64,000 bases of DNA from Clostridium cellulovorans 743B (GCF_000145275.1 NC_014393.1:4216001-4280000); one strand, 5' to 3'; positions 1 to 9,848 are shown, counted from the first letter of the stretch. Numbers and translations: made by a program. The notes: generated by a model not told the origin, from the sequence alone.

Positions 1-1
1 T

Positions 2-604
2 CAAGAGATTTCTGCTAAAAACTTTTCAAGGATTCCAGTATTTAAGGACACTTATGATAACATCATAGGTATCTTACTAATGAAGGATCTATATTCGAAA
101 ACCTTAGAGGAAGGATTTCACAACATTAACCTTGAAGCTATTCTCAGAAATCCTTACTTTGTTCCAGAAACTATAAACATAGATATATTGTTTCGTGATC
201 TTCAAAAAACCAAAAACCACATGGCAATTTTAATCGATGAATACGGTGGTTTCTCTGGCGTAGTTACTTTAGACGATTTAATCGAAGAAATCATGGGTGA
301 TATATATGATGAACATGAGGTTGAAGAAGAAACAGGTATGGAAAAAATAGACGATTTTACTTATCTAGTCAATGGAAGATGTAGCCTTTATGATTTAAAC
401 GAGGAGCTTAATATTAACATAGAGGATGATGATGTAGAAACTTTGAGTGGATTGTTGATAAAAATAATGGGGAAAATTCCTTCTAGCAAGGATACTCATG
501 CAGTGATCTATTATGATGGTCTAGGTTTTAAAATAGAGGCTATAAATAAACATACTATAAGTAAGGTAAAAGTTTTTTTAGAACAAAAGGCCAATAAAAA
601 ATAA
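2..604 (+). CDS. CorC/HlyC-family CBS-domain protein, C-terminal part
   Basis: The reading frame is open from the window edge, so the gene starts upstream and only about 200 C-terminal codons are present. The visible part carries the end of one CBS domain (motif FSRIPVF), a second CBS domain (HMAILIDEYGG followed by GVVTLDDLIEEIMG), and the C-terminal CorC_HlyC domain (about 60 residues, ending in GLGFKIEAI). In this family an N-terminal DUF21 membrane domain precedes these; it would lie outside the window. Members are linked to divalent metal or sodium efflux, and the older name hemolysin C is misleading. Substrate cannot be told from this fragment. It converges with lgt across a 200-bp AT-rich gap. 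Confidence 0.85.
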   Translation, partial: QEISAKNFSRIPVFKDTYDNIIGILLMKDLYSKTLEEGFHNINLEAILRNPYFVPETINIDILFRDLQKTKNHMAILIDEYGGFSGVVTLDDLIEEIMGDIYDEHEVEEETGMEKIDDFTYLVNGRCSLYDLNEELNINIEDDDVETLSGLLIKIMGKIPSSKDTHAVIYYDGLGFKIEAINKHTISKVKVFLEQKANKK

Positions 605-670
605 AGTTAGATCCATAGCAAAATTACCCTATATTATAGAAATTTACTGAATCATATAGTTCCAATAATT

Positions 671-750
671 GATACTTCATTACATATATTAATTTTTCAT
701 TTTTAATATATATTTATAATGTAGCTTCAGTTTTTGAACTTATATATCTA
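671..750. repeat. Dispersed intergenic repeat, copy A
   Basis: An 80-bp AT-rich segment between the converging CorC-type gene and lgt matches 40951-41031 at roughly five bases in six, with a single one-base gap. The best conserved part is the core from TTTTAATATATATTT through GTAGCTTC to GAACTTATATAT. Both copies are intergenic and lie in the same orientation. I see no coding potential. Confidence 0.55.
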
Positions 751-812
751 TAATATAGGGTACATCTTTTTATTAATCTGGTTTTATATTTTTATTGTAT
801 ATCTTTATATTT

Positions 813-1583
813 TTATTCTATACCTTTATCCTTAATCTTAGAGATATAGGCAAAACCAACAATTGAAACGGCTATACCAAGAAGACTTACTATTTGAGCT
901 GTTCTAAGTCCTAGTATCATTAAACTATCAGTTCTTAACCCTTCAATAAAGAATCTTCCTAAGGAATACAAACCAATATAACTACAAACAGTAGTACCTG
1001 TTGTTTTTACTTTTCTAAGAAGATAGAAAAGTATAAAGAATACTATAAGATTCCATATAGATTCATATAAAAAAGTTGGATGATAATATGCTCCATCTAT
1101 GAACATTCCATTTTTTATAAATTCAGGAAACTTACTTATAAAAGCTTCTGACACAACTCCACCGTGAGCCTCTTGATTAAAGAAATTTCCCCATCTACCT
1201 ATTGCTTGAGCCAGTATTATTGATGGTACAGCAATATCCATTGCTTTAAAAAAGTTTATCTTCTTCCTTCTAGTATATATGTAGGCAGCCAACGCTCCAA
1301 AAATAATTCCTCCATGTATTGCAAGACCGCCTCCTCTGATATTTAATATTTCAGCTGGATTTTGTGAATAATACGAAAACTTAAACAATACATAGTAAAG
1401 TCTAGCTCCGACTATACCACAAGGCAATCCTATTAAAACTCCATCTAATACATTTTCGTAATCAATATCTCTGTATTTGCAATTAAATTTCGCAAGGTAA
1501 ATTCCAAGTAATGCACCTAACGCTATGATAACTCCATACCATTGTATAGATACTCCAAATACAGTAAACGCTACAGGATTCAT
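813..1583 (-). CDS. lgt: Prolipoprotein diacylglyceryl transferase
   Basis: Transfers the diacylglyceryl group from phosphatidylglycerol to the lipobox cysteine of prolipoproteins, the first step in lipoprotein maturation at the membrane. The 256-residue length is normal. The protein is polytopic, and the family signature GRWGNFFNQEAHGG lies at about residues 129-142; the HGG segment near residue 90 is also typical. The ATG start is preceded by AGAGGTG. It stands alone between a convergent upstream neighbour and a 460-bp gap. Its clients in this window would include the binding lipoproteins at 27995 and 60108. Confidence 0.95.
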   Translation of the reverse strand: MNPVAFTVFGVSIQWYGVIIALGALLGIYLAKFNCKYRDIDYENVLDGVLIGLPCGIVGARLYYVLFKFSYYSQNPAEILNIRGGGLAIHGGIIFGALAAYIYTRRKKINFFKAMDIAVPSIILAQAIGRWGNFFNQEAHGGVVSEAFISKFPEFIKNGMFIDGAYYHPTFLYESIWNLIVFFILFYLLRKVKTTGTTVCSYIGLYSLGRFFIEGLRTDSLMILGLRTAQIVSLLGIAVSIVGFAYISKIKDKGIE

Positions 1584-2044
1584 ATTCTACACCTCTTTTG
1601 CAGATTTTATATAGGGATAACTATACTTAACCCCTGTTGTTCCATTTAATTATAAGTGTTTTTAATTCTATTGAAAAGGATTATATATAAGTTTGGACAA
1701 TGCATCTATACCTATAGCTTTATTAATGCCCCAAAATTCCTACAAGTTACGAAGTATTTTTAAGGTTAATTTTTTAAATTTATTTTAAGCTAGCAATTGT
1801 ATAATTAAAATTAGAAATGAACCATACTTTAAATAATATATGTAGCAATGTCTAATAAAAAATCTCAACTGCGTATGAATTTAATGTAACAGCATTATTG
1901 TAACTTGTGTTTCACGTGTTCTATAAAATCATAAATACTATAATAATGATAATTATATATCAAGCTATTATAATATTTAAGTACAAACTTTGATAGAATT
2001 TCTATATAATAAAAAAATCAACATATAAATTGGGGAGGAAAATT
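1584..2044. other. Gene-free AT-rich intergenic region
   Basis: About 460 bp between the divergent lgt gene and the response regulator. It should hold both promoters. I find several TATAAT-like hexamers (for example near 1970) but no clear -35/-10 pair with 17-bp spacing, no tRNA-like fold and no open frame of note. Confidence 0.5.
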
Positions 2045-2722
2045 ATGAAAGCACTTATTATTGAAGATGATAAATTCTTACTTGAATCAATATGTCAAAG
2101 TATCTCTGAAGATTTTGAATATGAATATGCAATGGATGGAGAAGAAGGCCTCTATATGGCTGAGCAAAATATTTACGATGTTATTATATTAGATATTATG
2201 CTTCCTTCTATTGACGGCTATGGAATTCTGGGAAAACTACGGGAAGCCTCTGTCTTTACCCCTGTTTTAATACTCACTGCTAAAGATTCCATCGATGATA
2301 AAATTAAAGGCTTTAAACTTGGAGCTGACGATTACTTAGTAAAGCCTTTCCATAGAGAAGAACTTTTACTTAGACTTGAAGCAATCATAAGGCGAAATGG
2401 CAATCACCTTAAGGATCACGTTTTGACTTTTAAAGATTTGTCCTTAAACACAAAAAATAAAACTGTATTTATTAATGATTCAGAAATATTTCTTCAAGGA
2501 AAGCAATTTGACATATTAGAATACTTACTAAATAATCAAGGAGCGATCTTAACCAAGGAACAAATTTTTGACCGTATTTGGGGCTTTAATTCAGATACTA
2601 CTGTTAGTGTAGTAGAAGTTTATGCAAGTAACCTAAGGAAATCCTTAAAAGCTCATGGTTATGATAAATATATTAAAACTGTAAGAGGTCTTGGTTATAT
2701 GCTTGTCCCAGGGGAGGAATAA
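2045..2722 (+). CDS. OmpR-family response regulator
   Basis: DNA-binding regulator of 225 residues with an N-terminal receiver domain and a C-terminal winged helix. The phosphoacceptor Asp is about residue 50 (VIILDIMLP), the acidic pair is EDD near the start, and the conserved Lys is in LVKPF. The C-terminal half ends in the typical VRGLGYML. An in-frame TTG lies 15 bases upstream, but GGGGAGG sits between it and the ATG at 2045, so the ATG is the start. It overlaps the sensor kinase by one base, so the two are translationally coupled. The efflux operon at 4986 is a plausible target; that is inference from position. Confidence 0.93.
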   Translation: MKALIIEDDKFLLESICQSISEDFEYEYAMDGEEGLYMAEQNIYDVIILDIMLPSIDGYGILGKLREASVFTPVLILTAKDSIDDKIKGFKLGADDYLVKPFHREELLLRLEAIIRRNGNHLKDHVLTFKDLSLNTKNKTVFINDSEIFLQGKQFDILEYLLNNQGAILTKEQIFDRIWGFNSDTTVSVVEVYASNLRKSLKAHGYDKYIKTVRGLGYMLVPGEE

Positions 2723-4020
2723 TGAAAAAATTTAAAAATGTAATATTGGAAAAATTTAATTTATCAAAACCTTTTATGAAAGGTGACCTTTTAAGAAGCA
2801 GTAAAATCAAACTATTAGCTACTAACGTTGCATTCTTTGTAGGGATAATATCTATTTTTTCTTTAATAATTTTTAATTATATAAAGATTAATCAGTATAA
2901 ATCAATTGATATGGAAATAACAAAAAGTATTAATGATATTCCTAGATTGATGACAGACCATAGACCTAAACCTGATATCATAGTTATACTTTGGGATACC
3001 AAAGGAAACATAATAGATATTTCAACTAAGTCAAATTTTTTCGAAGAAAATAAAACCTCATTCTTTCCAAAGTCTTTTGATACAATACAATCTCTTTCAG
3101 TGTCAGACTCAAGTTTTAGAACAGAATCGGTTAAAGTAAAAGCTTATACTGGTGATACTATTTATGCTCAAGTTTTAATATCAAGCAACAGTGAAGACAA
3201 TGCCCTTAGCAATATTTTTGTGATATTAACAATTGGCGGCAGTTTGGTTATCATACTCTCTGTATTTGCCAGCTATTTCCTAGCAAAACAGAACATGAAA
3301 CCAATTTTACTTGCTTGGCAAAAACAGAAAGAATTTGTTGAAGATGCATCTCATGAAATGCGTACTCCACTTACAGTTGTTCAAACAAAATTGGAGCTTC
3401 TTTTAAGAGAGCCAAATGCAAAAATCATAGATAAATATGACTACATCGCTCCTGCCTTAAGCGAAACAGGCAGACTATCAAGGCTCGTAGGAAATTTGCT
3501 TACCTTAGCTAGAGCAGACTCTAATACTACAGAAATCATTAAAGAAGAAATAGAGGTTAACAGCCTAATTTCAAAGATTTGTGAACCTTATATTGAGATA
3601 GCTGAGTTAGAAGATAAAAAAATATTTATCAATCTTTCAAATAAAATATACCTACCTTGTGACAAAGATAGAATCCATCAGCTAATGGTTATACTTTTAG
3701 ATAATGCACTAAAATATACTGTCGATAATGGCATAATTATTGTAAATAGCTATATAAAAGATACAAAATGGTTTTTCCAAGTAATAGACAATGGCATAGG
3801 TATAAAAGAAGAAAACCTTGGTAAAGTTTTTGAAAGGTTCTTTAGAGAGGATAAAGCCCGTTCTAGAGAAACTGGAGGGTCTGGCCTTGGGCTATCTATA
3901 GCTAAATGGATAGTAACTAAGCATGGTGGAACCATAAAAGCTATGAGAAACCAACCTACCGGAACAATTATTGAAGTTAAAATCCCTATAAATCCTACTA
4001 CTGCTTTAAAAGAAATATAA
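2722..4020 (+). CDS. Two-component sensor histidine kinase
   Basis: Membrane sensor of 432 residues. There are two membrane segments (about 32-54 and 165-187) flanking an extracytoplasmic region of about 110 residues, then the HisKA dimerization helix with phospho-His about residue 211 (DASHEMRTPL), and a HATPase_c domain with the N box (LLDNALKYT), G1 box (DNGIGI) and G2 box (GGSGLGLSIAKW). I see no clear PAS domain, and the linker after the second membrane segment is short. It pairs with the regulator just upstream. The ligand sensed is not evident. Confidence 0.93.
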   Translation: MKKFKNVILEKFNLSKPFMKGDLLRSSKIKLLATNVAFFVGIISIFSLIIFNYIKINQYKSIDMEITKSINDIPRLMTDHRPKPDIIVILWDTKGNIIDISTKSNFFEENKTSFFPKSFDTIQSLSVSDSSFRTESVKVKAYTGDTIYAQVLISSNSEDNALSNIFVILTIGGSLVIILSVFASYFLAKQNMKPILLAWQKQKEFVEDASHEMRTPLTVVQTKLELLLREPNAKIIDKYDYIAPALSETGRLSRLVGNLLTLARADSNTTEIIKEEIEVNSLISKICEPYIEIAELEDKKIFINLSNKIYLPCDKDRIHQLMVILLDNALKYTVDNGIIIVNSYIKDTKWFFQVIDNGIGIKEENLGKVFERFFREDKARSRETGGSGLGLSIAKWIVTKHGGTIKAMRNQPTGTIIEVKIPINPTTALKEI

Positions 4021-4094
4021 TCTTAAATGTACTAGTATTGAAAAATATTATTTTTCTCCCCATAATAATAACTTCTAAATATTTAAATAACTCT

Positions 4095-4140
4095 GGTTGC
4101 TTAATTGCATACTGCTTTTAAGCAACCTTTATATTTTTTT
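4095..4140 (+). terminator. Rho-independent terminator after the two-component genes
   Basis: Perfect 10-bp stem (GGTTGCTTAA with TTAAGCAACC) around a 13-base loop, followed by TTTATATTTTTTT. It lies 75 bp after the kinase stop. Confidence 0.85.
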
Positions 4141-4256
4141 CACCAACTCTTTACATGCTTTAATAAAAATCTCCATAAAGTATATTGATTTTTTGATATA
4201 TTTATATAATCTTGATTCATTTACCATAAATAAAACTTATATGAAATAAAAACCGA

Positions 4257-4700
4257 TTATTTTATACCAAATACCAATATTTTTTCTAAGGTATCTCCAT
4301 AGCTTTTTAAAGAATCAATCTGTTTAAACCCATACTTTTCATACAAATTATCTTCTTGTGTTGAAATATACACTTTGTCGGAACCTTTTGTTTTTGCATA
4401 CTCCAATGCTTTTTTAATAATTTTCTCGCTTATTCTATTACCACGATACTTTTCATCAACAAAGATAAATCCAATCCATGGTGTATATACACAATTAGGG
4501 ATATAATCTGTTTTTGTAATTGTACAAAAACCAATAACTTTCTCCTCTTCAATAGCTACAAATACACCTTCAAAATCTTGAAATTCCTTTGCACGCATTT
4601 TACGTCCAAGGCTTGACCCTGCTCTCCACGAACAATTCTCAGCCATTTCAATTGTTTTATTCCAATATTTATCCCTAATATCTAAAAATCTAACTTCCAT
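4257..4700 (-). CDS. GNAT-family N-acetyltransferase
   Basis: Predicted acetyl-CoA-dependent acetyltransferase of 147 residues, a typical single-domain GNAT length. The acetyl-CoA binding motif A is seen as GFIFVDEKYRGNRIS with the Arg/Gly-rich turn, followed by a helix, and the C-terminal half has the motif B-like LYEKYGFKQI. The substrate cannot be told from the sequence. It lies between the two-component system and the efflux operon but on the opposite strand, so it is probably an independent unit. Confidence 0.85.
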   Translation of the reverse strand: MEVRFLDIRDKYWNKTIEMAENCSWRAGSSLGRKMRAKEFQDFEGVFVAIEEEKVIGFCTITKTDYIPNCVYTPWIGFIFVDEKYRGNRISEKIIKKALEYAKTKGSDKVYISTQEDNLYEKYGFKQIDSLKSYGDTLEKILVFGIK

Positions 4701-4985
4701 TAATGTTCCTCCAAGTTTTATTATTACTTATAATGCTTTGTATCAACGCTACAACTATTATACTTTCATTATATATCATCTTCAAATATGTATATAATCC
4801 CCTATCATTCCATATTGTTTCATGGCAAATTCTAAATAAATACTTTTTTCAATTTATCCTAGTATTTTATTACATTCTCCTAAAAAAACTTATTATCTTA
4901 ATATATTTTTTAAGCGACTTTTAAGCTTACAGTATCATAATTCAATTATTGATTATGAGAAAACTATCACGAGAGGGTGTAAAAT

Positions 4986-6458
4986 ATGAAGAAAAAAATG
5001 ATTATTTCCATTATAATAATTGCTGTTTTGGGTGTTGGTGGATTTGCAGGTTACAAATATCTTGGCAATAATAAGCAAACAACAACAGTCCAAGCTCAAA
5101 CTTATATTTCTGCAGCAGTTACTAAAAGAAATTTAGAAAAAACCTTAACAGGCTCAGGCTCTGTAGAAACTACTAGCACTAAAACTATCTCTGCAAACAT
5201 TAGCTCTACTAGTTCAACTAGTACTGCGCCATCAAGTACTTCTATTACTTCTACAGCCCCTGCTACTATAGCATCAACCACTACAACTACTTCTAATACT
5301 AGCAGTAATACAACTTCTAATTCTAAAGGTTCTTCTTCATCAACTACTGTAACGCCTTCAGTTACCGTAACTTCAATTAATGTTACCTTAAATCAAAAGG
5401 TTTCATATGGAGATACTTTAATCACTTTATCTGATGGTACGGCAATAACAGCCCCTTATTCTGGAGTTATATCAAACATAGCAGTAGCTGTTGGTGACTC
5501 TATTAAAGCAAATCAAAATTTAATTACTACGTCTCTTACTGTAGCTTCTATTAATGTAGCAGAAAATCAGACAGTTAATGCTGGTGACTCTTTGGTTACC
5601 CTATCAGATGGTTCAACAGTAACAGCAACCTATGGTGGTATAATTTCAAACATCTCAGTAGCTGTTGGAGATACCTTGAAATCAAGCCAAAACTTAATTA
5701 CAACTTCTTTCACAGTATCTTCAGTAAATGTTATTGCTAATCAATTTGTTCCTGCTGGTTATACCTTATTTACCTTATCGAATGGAACTACAATAACAGC
5801 TCCCTTTGATGGAATAGTATCTGCAGTTTCAGTAGCTGCTGGAGACACAATAAAATCTGGTCAAGAACTTGGAACAATTTTTGATAGTAAGCATTTAATT
5901 ATTAAAATGGATGTAGACGAAACAGACCTTAGTACTATATCTGTTGGTCAAGCTGTTGACATCACCCTAACTGCTTATAGCGGAAAAACTTTCCAAGGAA
6001 CTATAGCTGCTATAGGTGCTCAAGGTAGTTACTCAAATGGATCGAGTACCTTCCCAGTTACAGTATCCTTAAATGATACAACTGATGTAAAGGTAGGTAT
6101 GTCTGCAGAAGCCTCAATAAAAATTGCTTCTGTTACTGATGCTCTTTCAATACCTGTAGAAGCTGTAAAACAATCAAATGGTAAGAAAGTCGTTATGGTA
6201 GCTTCCTCTGATGGAACCACAAAAACTGTTGAAGTAGAAACAGGTCTTACTACAGACACTTATGTAGAAATTAAAAGTGGCCTTGCTGAAGGAGATTCTG
6301 TTCAAATAGCTCAAAGAAGCTCTTCTTCAAATAATAATTCTAGCGGCTTTGGGGCTATGGGTGGCACAATGCCAGGTGGAATGCCAACAGGCAATAGACA
6401 AAATAGTCAAAGCAGTACTCAAAAATCTTCCAGTGGACAAACCAAAAGACCAAGTTAA
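4986..6458 (+). CDS. MacA/HlyD-type efflux adaptor with three lipoyl-like repeats
   Basis: Periplasmic-adaptor-type subunit of an ABC exporter, 490 residues, anchored by an N-terminal membrane segment (about 5-26). A Ser/Thr-rich low-complexity stretch (about 63-125) precedes three tandem copies of a lipoyl/biotinyl-like hairpin with a 58-residue period, beginning near 129 (SINVTLNQ), 187 (SINVAENQ) and 245 (SVNVIANQ). Each has a T[AT]xPxxGxISNIxVAxGD-like core. A beta-barrel domain (about 305-380) and membrane-proximal domain follow, and the tail is Ser/Gln/Gly/Met-rich. Classical adaptors have one split lipoyl domain, with a coiled coil where this protein has extra repeats. It precedes its ATPase by 21 bp. 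Confidence 0.88.
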   Translation: MKKKMIISIIIIAVLGVGGFAGYKYLGNNKQTTTVQAQTYISAAVTKRNLEKTLTGSGSVETTSTKTISANISSTSSTSTAPSSTSITSTAPATIASTTTTTSNTSSNTTSNSKGSSSSTTVTPSVTVTSINVTLNQKVSYGDTLITLSDGTAITAPYSGVISNIAVAVGDSIKANQNLITTSLTVASINVAENQTVNAGDSLVTLSDGSTVTATYGGIISNISVAVGDTLKSSQNLITTSFTVSSVNVIANQFVPAGYTLFTLSNGTTITAPFDGIVSAVSVAAGDTIKSGQELGTIFDSKHLIIKMDVDETDLSTISVGQAVDITLTAYSGKTFQGTIAAIGAQGSYSNGSSTFPVTVSLNDTTDVKVGMSAEASIKIASVTDALSIPVEAVKQSNGKKVVMVASSDGTTKTVEVETGLTTDTYVEIKSGLAEGDSVQIAQRSSSSNNNSSGFGAMGGTMPGGMPTGNRQNSQSSTQKSSSGQTKRPS

Positions 6459-6479
6459 CCTAATGAAAGGAGAAAAGCT

Positions 6480-7142
6480 ATGATTGATATTAAAAATGTT
6501 TCTAAATCCTATACAATGGGGTCAAATATAGTTAAAGCACTAGATGATATAAGCTTTCATGTTGATGAAGGTGAGTTCGTATCCATCATAGGTCCTTCTG
6601 GTTCTGGTAAATCCACTTTAATGAATATTCTTGGATGCCTTGATGTTCCAGACAGCGGCACTTATACTTTTAATGGTTTAAATGTAGAAAAAGCTAGAGA
6701 TTCTAGTTTAGCAGAAATAAGAAATAAACAGGTTGGCTTTGTATTTCAGAACTTTAATCTGTTAGCTAAATTAAATGCTTTAGAAAATGTAGAAGTCCCC
6801 CTTTTATACCGTGGCTTAAATAGTAAAGAATGTAGGAAAACCGCTTTAAAATATTTAGATTTAGTAGGCTTAAAAGATCGTGAACATCATAAACCTAGTG
6901 AATTATCTGGTGGGCAACAACAAAGAGTAGCTATAGCAAGAGCTCTTGCTGGTTCTCCAAATATTATTCTAGCCGATGAACCTACTGGTGCTTTAGACTC
7001 CAAAACTAGCAACGATATTATGGCACTAATTAAAGATTTAAATAGAAATGGACAAACTATTATTTTAATCACTCATGATAAAACTGTAGCAGAACAAGCT
7101 AAGAGGGTTGTACGAATAGAAGACGGGAAGCTTTATGAATAA
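6480..7142 (+). CDS. MacB/LolD-type ABC transporter ATPase
   Basis: Nucleotide-binding subunit of the exporter, 220 residues. Visible motifs are Walker A GPSGSGKST (about 39-47), Q-loop VFQNFNLL, signature LSGGQQQRVAIARAL, Walker B IILADEPTGALD and the H-loop Thr-His-Asp. The FNLLAKLNALENVEVPLLYRG stretch is characteristic of the MacB/LolD branch. It lies between adaptor and permease with short gaps, so all three are one operon. Such systems export peptides or drugs or act on envelope substrates; the substrate here is unknown. Confidence 0.93.
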   Translation: MIDIKNVSKSYTMGSNIVKALDDISFHVDEGEFVSIIGPSGSGKSTLMNILGCLDVPDSGTYTFNGLNVEKARDSSLAEIRNKQVGFVFQNFNLLAKLNALENVEVPLLYRGLNSKECRKTALKYLDLVGLKDREHHKPSELSGGQQQRVAIARALAGSPNIILADEPTGALDSKTSNDIMALIKDLNRNGQTIILITHDKTVAEQAKRVVRIEDGKLYE

Positions 7143-7153
7143 GGAGGGATACC

Positions 7154-8326
7154 ATGAAATTAATACACACAATAAAGTTAGCTCTAAAAAACATAGTAAG
7201 CAATAAAATGAGATCCACCCTGACAATGATCGGCTTAATCATTGGTATATCCTCCGTTATAATCCTCGTTGGAATCGGAAATGGATCCTCAAAAAGTATC
7301 ACTGATCAAGTTTCTTCCCTTGGAACAAATCTTATCACAGTATCGGTAAAAAACTCTTCATTAAAATATCTAAAAAGTGAAGACATAGATGAAGTAGAAA
7401 AAATATCAGGAGTAAAATATGTAGCTCCCTCTATTTCAACCTCAGGCACTATAAAATATCAGGATACTTCTCAGTCAATTTCTATATCAGGAGTAACAGA
7501 CACTTTTCTAGATGTAAGAGCCATGACTCTTTCAAGAGGAAGATTTGTTTCTGTGTTAGATGTGGAAAATAAAAATAAAGTCATAGTTCTTGGTTCTACC
7601 CTTGCTACAGATTTATTCGGATTCTTAAATCCAATTGATAAATATGTCACTATTAATGGTAACAACTATAAAGTAATCGGTGTTCTTGCATCTCAAGGCA
7701 GTTCTCAAGGAACTAATACTGATGAACTTGCTATGATTCCCCTTTCAACAGCGATGACTTTAGCTAAAACAAAGAATATTTCTACGGTTTATATTGAAGC
7801 AAACAGTAAAGATGTAGTAGACTCAACACTGGCTTCTATCCAAACTCTTTTAGCAGAATTATTAAACTCAACCACTACAGATAAAACCTTCTCTATATCA
7901 AGCCAGAATCAACTTCTTGAAACAATGAGTTCAGTTTCAAATAGTCTAACTCTACTTCTTGCAGGTATAGCTGGAATATCATTAGTTGTCGGCGGTATAG
8001 GAGTTATGAATGTTATGCTAGTATCTGTTTCGGAAAGAACAAGAGAAATAGGTGTAAGAAAAGCTTTAGGCGGAAAAAGAAAAGATATTATGATGCAATT
8101 CCTAATTGAAGCCTTGGTATTAAGCATTATCGGTGGTGTTCTTGGTATTGGCGTGGGAATTGCTGGTGGCTATACAGCAAATAGCATTGGAACGACTTTC
8201 GTACTTTCCACTAATATCATCTATATCTCTTTCCTATTCTCTATGGCTGTAGGAGTAATCTTTGGTATATTCCCTGCCTATAAAGCTTCAAAGTTAAAAC
8301 CAATAGATGCATTAAGATATGAATAA
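7154..8326 (+). CDS. MacB-type FtsX-family ABC permease
   Basis: Membrane subunit of 390 residues with the MacB topology: one membrane helix near the N terminus (about 19-42, after the conserved NKMRSTLTMIGLIIGI), a large extracytoplasmic MacB_PCD-like domain, and three C-terminal helices forming the FtsX domain, including the ERTREIGVRKALG loop typical of the family. It is the last gene of the adaptor-ATPase-permease operon and is followed by a hairpin. Confidence 0.92.
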   Translation: MKLIHTIKLALKNIVSNKMRSTLTMIGLIIGISSVIILVGIGNGSSKSITDQVSSLGTNLITVSVKNSSLKYLKSEDIDEVEKISGVKYVAPSISTSGTIKYQDTSQSISISGVTDTFLDVRAMTLSRGRFVSVLDVENKNKVIVLGSTLATDLFGFLNPIDKYVTINGNNYKVIGVLASQGSSQGTNTDELAMIPLSTAMTLAKTKNISTVYIEANSKDVVDSTLASIQTLLAELLNSTTTDKTFSISSQNQLLETMSSVSNSLTLLLAGIAGISLVVGGIGVMNVMLVSVSERTREIGVRKALGGKRKDIMMQFLIEALVLSIIGGVLGIGVGIAGGYTANSIGTTFVLSTNIIYISFLFSMAVGVIFGIFPAYKASKLKPIDALRYE

Positions 8327-8331
8327 AAAAC

Positions 8332-8372
8332 AAGCTGTATCTCTGTAGAGTTTATTCTCTGAGATACAGCTT
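8332..8372. terminator. Bidirectional terminator between the exporter and the M23 gene
   Basis: A 12-bp perfect stem (AAGCTGTATCTC with GAGATACAGCTT) lies just after the permease stop. Read on the minus strand it is followed by GTTTTTT, a good terminator for the M23 gene. Read on the plus strand the following tract (ATTTATAT) is weaker. Confidence 0.8.
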
Positions 8373-8481
8373 ATTTATATAGATATCAAATTGTTTCTTT
8401 ATTAAAACTTAACCCTCGTATACAGTATATACAAAGGCTATGAGGCAAATATTCAACGCTCAACCTTTACACTTTAAATAT

Positions 8482-9726
8482 TTATATATAGTAGTTTGTC
8501 GGGTCCATCTTCTTATTATTCATATCTCTTACTTCAAAATGTATATGTGGTCCTGTTGACCATCCAGTATTACCTACATAAGAAATAAGTTCTCCACCTT
8601 TAACATTTTCTCCCTCTTGTACAACAAGAGAAGCATTATGTGCATATAAAGTTATTATATCTCCATGGTCAATCATAACCACATTGCCGTAACCAGTCAT
8701 AACACCAGAATAAATAACAACTCCATCCTTCAAAGCATATACTCCTGAACCTTCTTTTGCACCAATATCAATTGCCTCATGTGGTTCAATGTTACCGCTA
8801 ATAGGGCTTTCTCTTTTTAATTCATAACGGGAAGTTATAGGATATCTAACTCCACCTGTAATACTAAAAAGTTTCCCAGTAGGTGTAACTTCTGGAGTAG
8901 GTGTAATCACTGAATTTTGTTCCTCTTTCCTCTTATTATCAGCATCAACGTTCGCTTGCTTTGCTTCATTATTTTTTTGTATTATTTTTTGCATTAAACT
9001 ATTTACTTCGCTCTCTTGTTGTGCTATCAACGCTTGTTGAACTTCTGCTTGTCCTTCTATTTGTGCATACAGCTTGTTCTTTTCTCCCTTAGCACGCTCT
9101 AATTTAGCAGTTTTTGCTTCATTTTCTTTCTTTGAGGCTTCAACATCACTTTTAACCTTTTGAAGCTCATTTAAGCTATCGTTTAACTTATTTTCTTTCT
9201 TTTTCAAATCATCTACCATAGCTTGGTCATGAGATGCAATACGTCCTATAAAATTCAGCCTAGAAATTAATTCTGAAAGACTGGAAGATCCGAAGAGAAT
9301 ATCTATATATCCATTCCCCTGATTTTTATAGAGAAATTTAAGCCTTTCTTTCATTTTCTCTTTGCTTTTCTCTAAATCCTCCTGCATCTTCTTTATATCC
9401 GCTTCAAGAGTTACAGATTGATTATTCAAATCTTGTAGTTTTTCTTGTAATTTATTTACCTCACCTTGAGCTTTTGTAATATCTTCATCCAAACTCTTTA
9501 TTTCTTGAAGCATCTTATTCATATTACTTTGCAATTCTGTTAGTTTACCCTTATCCTCATTAATCTCTTGCTGTTTTGTTTCTGCTTCTTTCTTTGCAGA
9601 ATTAGCATCTTCGACTAATTGATCTGCTTTATTTTGAAGTTCTGTTGAAGTTTCAGCTAAAACTGGCGTAGTCAACGTAACCACACAGAGTATTGTACAA
9701 ATAAAAGTTTTTAATCTGTTATTCAT
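8482..9726 (-). CDS. Secreted coiled-coil M23 peptidoglycan hydrolase (EnvC/CwlO-like layout)
   Basis: Predicted cell-wall hydrolase or hydrolase activator of 414 residues. It has a signal peptide ending near AETS (about residue 25), then a long coiled coil of heptad-rich Lys/Glu sequence to about residue 260 with a central hinge (GSSSLSELISRL, as in other members), a short Pro/Thr linker, and a C-terminal LytM/M23 domain. Zinc ligands are visible as HEAID and HIHFEV, and the HD in MIDHGDIITLYAH is also conserved, so the peptidase looks active. The start has TCCTCC-complementary AGGAGG upstream. It is a single gene flanked by hairpins. Confidence 0.9.
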   Translation of the reverse strand: MNNRLKTFICTILCVVTLTTPVLAETSTELQNKADQLVEDANSAKKEAETKQQEINEDKGKLTELQSNMNKMLQEIKSLDEDITKAQGEVNKLQEKLQDLNNQSVTLEADIKKMQEDLEKSKEKMKERLKFLYKNQGNGYIDILFGSSSLSELISRLNFIGRIASHDQAMVDDLKKKENKLNDSLNELQKVKSDVEASKKENEAKTAKLERAKGEKNKLYAQIEGQAEVQQALIAQQESEVNSLMQKIIQKNNEAKQANVDADNKRKEEQNSVITPTPEVTPTGKLFSITGGVRYPITSRYELKRESPISGNIEPHEAIDIGAKEGSGVYALKDGVVIYSGVMTGYGNVVMIDHGDIITLYAHNASLVVQEGENVKGGELISYVGNTGWSTGPHIHFEVRDMNNKKMDPTNYYI

Positions 9727-9848
9727 TTTTCCTCCTTAAGTGACTTTTATATATTTATTTTAAATTTTATCTCAAAATTTTTAATTCCTACAATTACTAT
9801 TCGACATTGCAACTTTGATTTCCTTTATATCTATAGATTTTTTTAGAT

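Noticed and set aside
4703..4924. A 73-codon plus-strand frame starting at 4703
   Set aside because: Hydrophobic, AT-driven composition, no ribosome binding site, and it begins against the 5' end of the GNAT gene's opposite strand. No family resemblance.
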